NCBI GenBank assembly: GCA_964470995.1
Contig: CAYYEP010000013.1
Span: 1-33,751 of the forward strand
DNA from: UBA5738 sp964470995
Lineage (GTDB): Bacteria; Patescibacteriota; Minisyncoccia; Minisyncoccales; UBA5738
Direction: 5' to 3'
Length of the DNA stretch: 33,751 nucleotides
Part shown: one piece after another, positions 23,462-28,766 of the stretch
Layout: each line of letters opens with the position of its first letter
Numbering within the stretch: the first letter of the stretch is position 1
Notes under the pieces: model-generated
What the model saw: only the letters and a program-made list of their open reading frames with translations
Told to the model about the DNA's origin: nothing
Database searches by the model: none
Program-made: the position numbers and the translations under genes

Positions 23462-23869
23462 CTACTGAAACAAAAAACGGATAATATCGAAAGTCCATGA
23501 GCGTATCCCATCGATGAAAACAATCGTCGCCGCCAGCCCCCCAGCCATAGAACCAATTACGATATATTTATATTTTCTGGCCCGTTTCAAAAAAAGAGCG
23601 GCTCCGGCAACCAAAACCGCGGCCGGCGGGAAAAAAATAACCACAAGAAATGCGCCCAAACCGGCAATCAAGGCAAGGGAAAAAGATGCACAAAACCATG
23701 CCGCGAGAAAAATATCGATCCCGAACAAAAAATCAAAAAATTTTTCCAATGCGTTTTTATCCGATTTCCCAAAATTTTTGAATCCAACAAGTCCCGCCAA
23801 CAACAAACCCAAGACCAATAATGCCAAAAAAACCATTGCGTAATCTCCAAAATCAAACCCATTGGTCAT
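23462..23869 (-). CDS. Hypothetical multi-pass membrane protein
   Basis: Unrecognised 135-residue protein with three to four hydrophobic segments: about 11-30, 47-70, 72-93 and 102-122. A short cytoplasmic-type loop lies between the first two (GKSDKNALEKFF), and a basic KRARKYK patch between the last two. No catalytic motif seen. Stands alone, downstream of the GIY-YIG remnant on the same strand. Confidence 0.65.
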   Translation of the reverse strand: MTNGFDFGDYAMVFLALLVLGLLLAGLVGFKNFGKSDKNALEKFFDFLFGIDIFLAAWFCASFSLALIAGLGAFLVVIFFPPAAVLVAGAALFLKRARKYKYIVIGSMAGGLAATIVFIDGIRSWTFDIIRFLFQ

Positions 23870-23903
23870 TTTAAAAATTAAATTAAGCTTAGGTAATTTG
23901 ATT

Positions 23904-24157
23904 TTAACAATAAACCAAACCTAAGTACACCACATTATCATAATCAAAACCTAACCCTTGCTTGAGATATTTCTCGAAATCCAGAGCATGTTTTTTGGTT
24001 CTAAACCCACAATGCCAAGCAATTATGTAGGGTTGTTTCGAAGCAGTGAATTTTTCCCGCAATTATTATGTTCATTCAAGCGCCCCTGCAAATCTTCGGT
24101 AAAACCAACATAATAGCTACCGTCTTTTTGGTTTTGCAGAACGTAATTATAAAACAT
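23904..24157 (-). pseudogene. GIY-YIG nuclease domain protein, frameshifted
   Basis: Minus strand from ATG 24157 reads MFYNYVLQNQKDGSYYVGFT then EDLQGRLNEHN, a GIY-YIG family start (here YYVGF). The rest is in another frame: REKFTASKQPYIIAWHCGFR, then DFEKYLKQGLGYD-type sequence ending at 23904. One lost base (or one extra plus two lost) near 24070 explains the break. Intact it would be a single-domain protein of about 84 residues, like the small UPF0213/YhbQ-type proteins. Pseudogene or assembly error. Confidence 0.8.
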
Positions 24158-24277
24158 ATTTTTGTTTTTTTGTATTATACCATTCGCATTGTGCCCTAAG
24201 TAGAGTTTCCGCCAAGCTTCGCTTAAGAATTACATAGCCGAAACACACTGCAGGATTCACCCACTAGATAATTTCAA

Positions 24278-24305
24278 GTATTCCCGCGTCAGCGGGGATA
24301 AACAC
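24278..24305. repeat. Solitary sequence resembling a type I-E CRISPR repeat
   Basis: A 28-base element with CCCGC-GTCA-GCGGG core hairpin and the end GGGGATAAAC, very like repeats of type I-E arrays. Only one copy is present and no cas gene is in the window, so this is not an array. Confidence 0.4.
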
Positions 24306-24331
24306 AAAGCTCCGTTTAAAACGGAGCTTTG
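24305..24331. terminator. Palindromic hairpin C
   Basis: 12-base arms CAAAGCTCCGTT/AACGGAGCTTTG around TAA. It lies 135 bases beyond the terminator of the 24536 gene and about 20 bases before tail-like sequence C (24351-24390). Part of the repeated hairpin-plus-tail pattern. Confidence 0.55.
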
Positions 24332-24350
24332 CTTGAAATTCTTCTACTAG

Positions 24351-24390
24351 GTGCACCACTTGCGAACCAATTAGAACTAAGTACTTGAGA
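24351..24390 (-). repeat. tRNA-3'-like tail, copy C
   Basis: On the minus strand it contains AATTGGTTCGCAAGTGGTG then CACC. It shares GGTTCGCAAG and surrounding bases with copy D (24956-24995). Looks like a T-arm and 3' end, but no cloverleaf precedes it. Confidence 0.45.
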
Positions 24391-24465
24391 AACTAAAGTT
24401 ATGGGGTAAATTTAGAAAATAATTAAACAAATTAAAATTGAATATTTGAATTTCGATCAAGATTT

Positions 24466-24515
24466 ATAAAAAATAACCCCTTGGCTTCTCGCTTTTGGCA
24501 GATTCAACCAGGGGT
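24466..24515 (-). terminator. Terminator of the 24536 gene
   Basis: Minus-strand stem ACCCCTGG/CCAAGGGGT with a bulged base and a long loop, followed by TTATTTTTTAT. It lies 20 bases after the stop. Confidence 0.65.
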
Positions 24516-24535
24516 AATCCAAAAACAAATACGCG

Positions 24536-24886
24536 TCAAAGCAAACCTTGATGTTTTGCTTTCAGCGCCAGTTCTCGGGTCGAGTATACTTGATATGGAA
24601 GTAGATCGCTTTGGTGCACAAGGAAATCTTCCGTTTGTCTGAGTTCTTCCTCATCACGCCGCAACCGCTCAATATCGCTGAAATCGCAGGCATCGACCTG
24701 AATTTCATCCGCAATCCCCCTGACTCGCTCTAGCCATTCGGAAACGAGTGTCGAATTGTCACTTTCAGCTTCTCTAATGAAGGCGACTTTATCGCTGAGG
24801 GTATCGCCATAAATTAGCTTATACAAACGTGTGTGGGCCAGGGCGTATCCATATTCTTCCGGGTCTTTATCTTCCACGACAATCAT
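24536..24886 (-). CDS. Hypothetical acidic protein
   Basis: Unrecognised 116-residue soluble protein, acidic, mostly helical, with IERLRRDEEELRQTEDFLVH as the most charged stretch. No cysteine pair typical of a zinc site and no signal peptide. AAGGTTGG ribosome site before ATG, promoter at 24920-24948 and terminator at 24466-24515. It is one of four separate single-gene units in this stretch. Confidence 0.6.
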   Translation of the reverse strand: MIVVEDKDPEEYGYALAHTRLYKLIYGDTLSDKVAFIREAESDNSTLVSEWLERVRGIADEIQVDACDFSDIERLRRDEEELRQTEDFLVHQSDLLPYQVYSTRELALKAKHQGLL

Positions 24887-24919
24887 TTATATCCAACCTT
24901 TGAAATGCATACTTGATGG

Positions 24920-24948
24920 TTAATACCACATTTCTGTGGTATTGTAAA
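24920..24948 (-). promoter_or_regulatory. Promoter of the 24536 gene with internal hairpin
   Basis: TTTACA (24948-24943), 17-base spacer, TATTAA (24925-24920). The spacer and -10 form a perfect inverted repeat AATACCACA/TGTGGTATT. The ACAATACCACAGAAAT stretch is shared with the promoter at 26668-26696, so both may have a common regulator. Confidence 0.65.
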
Positions 24949-24955
24949 ACGTCTG

Positions 24956-24995
24956 TGGCCACGCTTGCGAACCTGTTGAAACCAAGTGATTTGGG
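24956..24995 (-). repeat. tRNA-3'-like tail, copy D
   Basis: Minus strand CACTTGGTTTCAACAGGTTC then GCAAGCGTGGCC. Aligns with copy C over GGTTCGCAAG and neighbouring bases. It lies downstream of the PstS gene terminator. Confidence 0.45.
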
Positions 24996-25031
24996 TATTG
25001 CAAACTTGGGATGACTTTGCGAGAAAAGTGT

Positions 25032-25063
25032 GAAAATAAAAAAGAAGGTTTTATCAAGCCTTC
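25032..25063 (-). terminator. Terminator of the PstS-like gene
   Basis: Minus-strand GAAGG/CCTTC stem with a 10-base loop, then TTCTTTTTTATTTT. The stem overlaps the stop codon, leaving almost no 3' untranslated region. Confidence 0.75.
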
Positions 25064-25922
25064 AAAGGGGAACGAATCCGTTATCTAACGCAATCTTTTG
25101 GCCTTCCGTCCCGAGTACGAAATCAATGAACTGCTGGGTTTCCGGTGACGGATTGCCCAAAGTTACGAGATACAATTTACGGGCCAGCTCATACTTACCC
25201 GATTTTATCGTCTCGGCATTAGCATCAACTCCATCAAGAGTTACTGCTCTAGTGCTACCGCCAATAAAACCGATACCGATATACCCTATCGCGGTGGTGC
25301 TGCCGATAATCGCGGTTTTAACCTCGGCATTACCTTCCGCTTCCGTCGTTACTCCGGGTGTTTCGGCGCTTTTATTGCCCATCACAAGTTCGTTAAACGT
25401 GTCGCGCGTCCCCGATCCCGCTTTCCGACCGATGACGTATATCTGTTTGTCGAATCCGCCAACGCCCTTCCAGTTGTTTATCTCTCTGGAATAAATCTTC
25501 TTAACCTGCTCATGAGTAAGCGCGGTCACGCCGCTTTCATAAACTTGCGGACTGACCGCGATAATGATGGCGTCGTAACCAATCGGGATTTCTTTTAACT
25601 TTTCCGTTGGTGTTTCGTACAATTTCCTTTCTTCGTCGGTCACATCACGTGACATCATCGCTAAGGCTGACCTACCTTCTCCCAGATCCTTGATGCCCGC
25701 ACCGCTACCGCCACCAGAAACGGATGCTTGAATGTTTTTGTCTATTTCATTAAACGATTCGGCGACCTGCGCGACCAGCGGAAGCGCCGTCGTTGACCCG
25801 GTCACTCTTAGCATCAGCGCGTTCTGGGCACTCGAAGTCGATCCATTATCTTTCTCAACACAACCCGCCGCGAATATTATCGCCAAGGCCGCGATAAGTC
25901 CAACCAATCTCATACTTAACAT
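25062..25922 (-). CDS. PstS-like phosphate-binding lipoprotein
   Basis: Periplasmic-type solute-binding protein of the PstS family, 286 residues. Start chosen at ATG 25922 because AGGAG lies 7 bases before it; the ATG at 25940 would put this ribosome site inside the gene. Signal peptide with lipobox AAGC (Cys about 21), so lipid-anchored. Binding motifs: GSTTALPL near the N-terminus, SGGGSGAGIKDLGEGRS, MMSRDVT, and GRKAGSGTRDTFNEL with the phosphate-contact Ser/Arg. No pstC, pstA or pstB nearby, so it is an orphan: it may serve a transporter elsewhere, sense phosphate, or bind it as a surface protein. Own promoter and terminator. Confidence 0.9.
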   Translation of the reverse strand: MLSMRLVGLIAALAIIFAAGCVEKDNGSTSSAQNALMLRVTGSTTALPLVAQVAESFNEIDKNIQASVSGGGSGAGIKDLGEGRSALAMMSRDVTDEERKLYETPTEKLKEIPIGYDAIIIAVSPQVYESGVTALTHEQVKKIYSREINNWKGVGGFDKQIYVIGRKAGSGTRDTFNELVMGNKSAETPGVTTEAEGNAEVKTAIIGSTTAIGYIGIGFIGGSTRAVTLDGVDANAETIKSGKYELARKLYLVTLGNPSPETQQFIDFVLGTEGQKIALDNGFVPL

Positions 25923-25963
25923 CACTATACTCCTGCGCATTTTAAAAGATCGGCGCGCTTATA

Positions 25964-25991
25964 ATAATACAGAATACATTGACTTTGGCAA
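25964..25991 (-). promoter_or_regulatory. Promoter of the PstS-like gene
   Basis: TTGCCA (25991-25986), 16-base spacer, TATTAT (25969-25964), about 40 bases before the chosen ATG. No Pho-box-like repeat seen. Confidence 0.5.
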
Positions 25992-26038
25992 GGCAACCAA
26001 CCAGTAATGTAACTTTACTTGTTCTTCCGAATATCAAA

Positions 26039-26074
26039 GATGCAAAAACCGCTTTTTGAAGCGGTTTTTGCATC
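26039..26074. terminator. Palindromic hairpin A
   Basis: Perfect 16 bp stem, GATGCAAAAACCGCTT with its complement around TTTG. It can act in either direction because each inner stem is followed by T5. It lies downstream of the 26197 gene, right after tail copy A. Confidence 0.7.
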
Positions 26075-26076
26075 AG

Positions 26077-26130
26077 TGTGCACCATTGTAGGGCGGTATG
26101 GAACCAATTGTTGGAAGAATTACAAGAATG
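26077..26130 (-). repeat. tRNA-3'-like tail, copy A
   Basis: Minus strand CTTGTAATTCTTCCAACAAT, then TGGTTCCATACCGCC and TGGTGCACAC. Aligns with copy B over TTGTAATTCTT, AATTGGTT and GGxGCACA. GGTTCCATACC fits the T-arm pattern GGTTCNANNCC. Confidence 0.5.
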
Positions 26131-26156
26131 GAACAAACTGAGAGAAGAAATTAGCA

Positions 26157-26192
26157 TTTTAAAAAAATAAAGAGATGATCTCACGATCATCT
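26157..26192 (-). terminator. Terminator of the 26197 gene
   Basis: AGATGATC-GTGA-GATCATCT perfect stem on the minus strand followed by CTTTATTTTTTT, 4 bases after the stop codon. Confidence 0.8.
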
Positions 26193-26196
26193 TGGA

Positions 26197-26634
26197 CTAA
26201 ATGCGTCCTAATTTCATTGGGCCCTGACACAGTAAATTTGATGGATACTTAAACATTCTCTTGAAGATTCTTTTGGCATATTCCTCATAACTAACCTCGC
26301 CAATCATCATGAGGTGAACATTAATGACGATTTCCATCAAGGCACTCACGCCATACTTTTCGCCAGGTATGACGTGGTTATCACTTGTTAGATCCAACCT
26401 ATCATTCGTATTTTGGTTGACGATGCTTAGGCCGAAGACCACCGTATGCGCAACCCTGCCCTCCTTGATTAAGACCGATATATTTATCCCTTCGTAACCA
26501 GCTTGGTAACACGGGATTTCCATACCATCATACCGAACCGCTTGATTACTTATCTTGTTCCAAGACAGCAGACCCGTCATTGAAAAAAAATTAAACAAAC
26601 CAAGCATTGCATCCCTATTTACTCTGCCTTCCAT
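26197..26634 (-). CDS. Hypothetical protein
   Basis: Unrecognised 145-residue soluble protein, no signal peptide. N-terminal half mixed alpha/beta (YDGMEIPCYQAGYEGINISV then VFGLSIVN), C-terminal half helical (LMEIVINVHLMMIGEVSYEE, then KRIFKRMFKYPSN). Two cysteines, not paired as a zinc site. AGAAGGTG ribosome site 8 bases before ATG, a strong promoter and its own terminator: one of four single-gene units. Confidence 0.6.
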   Translation of the reverse strand: MEGRVNRDAMLGLFNFFSMTGLLSWNKISNQAVRYDGMEIPCYQAGYEGINISVLIKEGRVAHTVVFGLSIVNQNTNDRLDLTSDNHVIPGEKYGVSALMEIVINVHLMMIGEVSYEEYAKRIFKRMFKYPSNLLCQGPMKLGRI

Positions 26635-26667
26635 ACCTATTTCACCTTCTTAAATTTCTACATTATG

Positions 26668-26696
26668 ATCGTAACATATTTCTGTGGTATTGTCAA
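26668..26696 (-). promoter_or_regulatory. Promoter of the 26197 gene
   Basis: Perfect TTGACA (26696-26691), 17-base spacer, TACGAT (26673-26668). The spacer ATACCACAGAAATATGT nearly matches that of the promoter at 24920-24948. Confidence 0.75.
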
Positions 26697-26724
26697 GCTT
26701 GCCCTACTTCGCCAAGGCTTCGAA

Positions 26725-26772
26725 GGGCACAAATTAAAAGACGACTTTAATGTCGTTTTTTAATTTGTGCCC
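26725..26772. terminator. Palindromic hairpin B
   Basis: Two 21-base arms with a single difference (a wobble pair in one RNA strand), loop TTTAAT. Stem starts GGGCACAAATTAAAA. On the minus strand the GGGGCACA...ATTAAAAA sequence entering the hairpin resembles that following tRNA-Lys at 27259. Downstream of the 26830 gene. Confidence 0.75.
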
Positions 26773-26818
26773 CACTGTATGGCCGGCTGAAACCAATTAC
26801 TACAAGAATTACAATTAT
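26770..26818 (-). repeat. tRNA-3'-like tail, copy B
   Basis: Minus strand AATTGTAATTCTTGTAGTAA, then TTGGTTTCAGCCGGCC and GTGGGGCACA. Aligns with copy A. It has no room for a full tRNA before it: only about 50 bases separate it from the 26830 stop. Confidence 0.5.
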
Positions 26819-26829
26819 TGAGAATGATT

Positions 26830-27114
26830 TTATTCCTTCTCTTGCTTGGCGCGATTGAATTTTTCCACTACATCCTCTGGCGTATCGCCACCCCCTATAA
26901 TAAGATCTACACCTTCGAATCTTGCGTGGACAAAGCCTGCAGAAACTACGCTATCTTTTTTATTTCCTTCTGGTCTCCATGCGCTAACCATTTTTTGAGC
27001 CAAACTATTGATATCATCAGCGGCTTCTGGAATAACCTCTATTCCTTGTTTTTTTTCTTCCAGACCATCGCTTTCTGGACTGGTTTCTTGCGGAGCAAAA
27101 TTTTTTTCGTTCAT
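26830..27114 (-). CDS. Hypothetical small protein
   Basis: Unrecognised 94-residue soluble protein. First ~30 residues disordered and acidic (EKNFAPQETSPESDGLEEKK); a helical middle (INSLAQKMVSAWR); a strand pair with HARFEGVDLIIGGGDTPEDV, and a final short helix. Upstream, a GAAATATGTTA stretch near 27160-27172 resembles part of the 26197 promoter, with TTGAAA as a possible -35. First of the four units counted from tRNA-Lys. Confidence 0.6.
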   Translation of the reverse strand: MNEKNFAPQETSPESDGLEEKKQGIEVIPEAADDINSLAQKMVSAWRPEGNKKDSVVSAGFVHARFEGVDLIIGGGDTPEDVVEKFNRAKQEKE

Positions 27115-27226
27115 TTTTTATTTGTCTTAAAATGAGGTGCTGACATTTATTTTTTATAATAACATATTTCAATTTATAGTAAATTATCCTTGCAATTAGT
27201 GCGGGTATTTTTCATCTACGAAAATC

Positions 27227-27252
27227 AAAAACAGCCGTTTTAGGCTGTTTTT
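27227..27252. terminator. Terminator of tRNA-Lys
   Basis: Perfect 10 bp stem AAAAACAGCC/GGCTGTTTTT with loop GTTTTA, 6 bases after the tRNA on the minus strand. Works in both directions. Confidence 0.85.
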
Positions 27253-27258
27253 AATCTG

Positions 27259-27329
27259 TGCCCCCAGGGGGAATCGAACCCTCATGCACTGCTTAAAAGG
27301 CAGCTACTCTACCATTGAGTTATGGGGGC
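27259..27329 (-). tRNA. tRNA-Lys (TTT anticodon)
   Basis: 71-base cloverleaf. Acceptor GCCCCCA/TGGGGGC, D-arm ACTC-AATGGTA-GAGT, anticodon stem GCTGC/GCAGT with loop CTTTTAA (anticodon TTT), and T-arm with TTCGATT loop (one mismatch in the stem). Discriminator A, CCA not encoded. Its 3' end faces the four single-gene units. Confidence 0.93.
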
Positions 27330-27410
27330 AATAAATAATAAATTGGTTATGAGTATGGCAGCAACCCGCCCTGCACAATGAGCGAATATACCCATATACC
27401 AGCGCCAAAC

Positions 27411-27454
27411 AAAAAAGGTGCCTTGGCAACAAATACCATACTAGCACCTTTTTT
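27411..27454. terminator. Terminator after dnaJ
   Basis: AAAAAAGGTGC/GCACCTTTTTT with a 22-base loop, T-rich on both sides. It lies just downstream of the dnaJ stop and ends the dnaK-dnaJ transcript. Confidence 0.75.
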
Positions 27455-27476
27455 ATTTTTTGTCACTACCAAAAAA

Positions 27477-28571
27477 TTACAGGCCTTCGTTACGCAGTTC
27501 TTCGAGAAGCTGTTTTTGTTTTTTGGACAGTTTTTTGGGAACCGCGATATCAACCTCAATATACATATTGCCGCGGCCAAACGCCCCGAATCTGGAAATA
27601 CCCTTGCCCGAAACACGGAACATCTTGCCCGACTCGGTACCGGCAGGTACTTTTAATAGGATTTCCTTGCCCTCGATGGTTGGCACCTCAACTTCGCCGC
27701 CCAAAGCGGCCGTAGCCATGGAAATACCCTTTACCAGATATAAGTCATCCCCTTTCCTTTCAAAAATCGGATGTGATTTGATAAATACCCTTACGTACAA
27801 ATCGCCGGACTTGCCGCCGCGGCGGCCCGCATCCCCCATTCCTTCCATACGGATAACCTGATTATTGTCAACGCCCGCGGGAATCGAAATTTTAGCCGAT
27901 TCCTCTTTCTTCACGCGGCCTTCGCCCTTGCAAACGTTGCAGGGTTTTTCGGGACGGTAACCTTCGCCGCCGCATTCGGGACAAATACCGAATTTAGTAA
28001 ACGAACCAAGGATAGTTTTACGTATCTGCTGAACCTGGCCAGTACCGCGGCACGAAAAACACTCTTTGATCTTGGTGCCTGGCTCGGCGCCGGTACCAGT
28101 ACACCGCTCACAAGCGGCCTGCCGGGAATAGGAAAAGTCCTTGTCGGCGCCGGCATAGGCTTCCTCAAGAGTGATCTCGGCATCCAAGCGGATATCTTTG
28201 CCTTTTTTAACGTCGCGTTTCCTGCGGCCGCCGTTGCCGGTAAAACCAAACATCTCCTCAACCATCGATCCAAGGTCTTCGAATTGCACATCAAATTCCG
28301 CCCCCGGACGCCCCCAGAACCACCCATCCTGGCCGGCCGTCTGGCCAAAACCGCCAAAACCACCGGGCCCGGCGGTACCAAATTGATCGTACTGCGACCG
28401 TTTCTGGTTGTCGGAAAGCACCTGGTAAGCTTCATTTATTTCCTTAAATTTTTCAGCATCGCCGCCCTTATCGGGGTGGTATTTATGCGCCAAAGACCGG
28501 TACGCTTTTTTAATTTCGTCCGCGCTCGCGGTCTTTTCGATTCCTAAAATCTTGTAATAGTCCTTAGACAC
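27477..28571 (-). CDS. dnaJ: Chaperone DnaJ
   Basis: Hsp40 co-chaperone that delivers substrates to DnaK and stimulates its ATPase. 364 residues from GTG 28571 (giving SKDYYKILGIEKT); a TTG at 28586 would add five and lies in a heptamer repeat. J domain at about 1-68 with HPD in HKYHPDKGG; Gly/Phe-rich linker (about 70-105); zinc region with four CxxCxGxG motifs (CERCTGTG, CFSCRGTG, CPECGGEG, CNVCKGEG); C-terminal substrate-binding domains. Last gene of the hrcA-to-dnaJ locus, 195 bases after dnaK. The start codon choice is uncertain. Confidence 0.95.
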   Translation of the reverse strand: MSKDYYKILGIEKTASADEIKKAYRSLAHKYHPDKGGDAEKFKEINEAYQVLSDNQKRSQYDQFGTAGPGGFGGFGQTAGQDGWFWGRPGAEFDVQFEDLGSMVEEMFGFTGNGGRRKRDVKKGKDIRLDAEITLEEAYAGADKDFSYSRQAACERCTGTGAEPGTKIKECFSCRGTGQVQQIRKTILGSFTKFGICPECGGEGYRPEKPCNVCKGEGRVKKEESAKISIPAGVDNNQVIRMEGMGDAGRRGGKSGDLYVRVFIKSHPIFERKGDDLYLVKGISMATAALGGEVEVPTIEGKEILLKVPAGTESGKMFRVSGKGISRFGAFGRGNMYIEVDIAVPKKLSKKQKQLLEELRNEGL

Positions 28572-28576
28572 GTAAT

Positions 28577-28606
28577 CAATTTTCAATTTTCAATTTTCAA
28601 TTTTCA
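28577..28606. repeat. Heptamer tandem repeat at the dnaJ start
   Basis: Four head-to-tail CAATTTT units, TTGAAAA on the coding strand, directly before and into the dnaJ initiation region. Each unit offers a TTG in a different frame; only the last is in frame. Copy number could change leader length and initiation. Confidence 0.8.
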
Positions 28607-28729
28607 AAAAATATTCAAAAATCAAAACTTAAATCATTTTACTTTTTTGGATTGTTGAATACTGTATTTTTTTGAAAATTAGACGATTGAATATTGAATA
28701 TTTTAATTTCCGGGAAAAACATACCTCAA

Positions 28730-28748
28730 CGAAACCGGGGCGGTTTCG
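28730..28748. repeat. Hairpin after dnaK
   Basis: CGAAACC-GGGGC-GGTTTCG, a perfect 7 bp stem 18 bases beyond the dnaK stop. Only a weak T-rich stretch follows, so partial termination or RNA processing between dnaK and dnaJ is possible. Confidence 0.55.
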
Positions 28749-28766
28749 CTACGGACAACCACTTTA

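Noticed and set aside
24278..24305. CRISPR array
   Set aside because: Only one repeat-like unit, no spacers and no cas genes in the window.
26077..26818. Complete tRNA genes at tails A and B
   Set aside because: Only a T-arm-like segment and 3' end can be matched; there is no D-arm or anticodon arm, and B lacks space for one.
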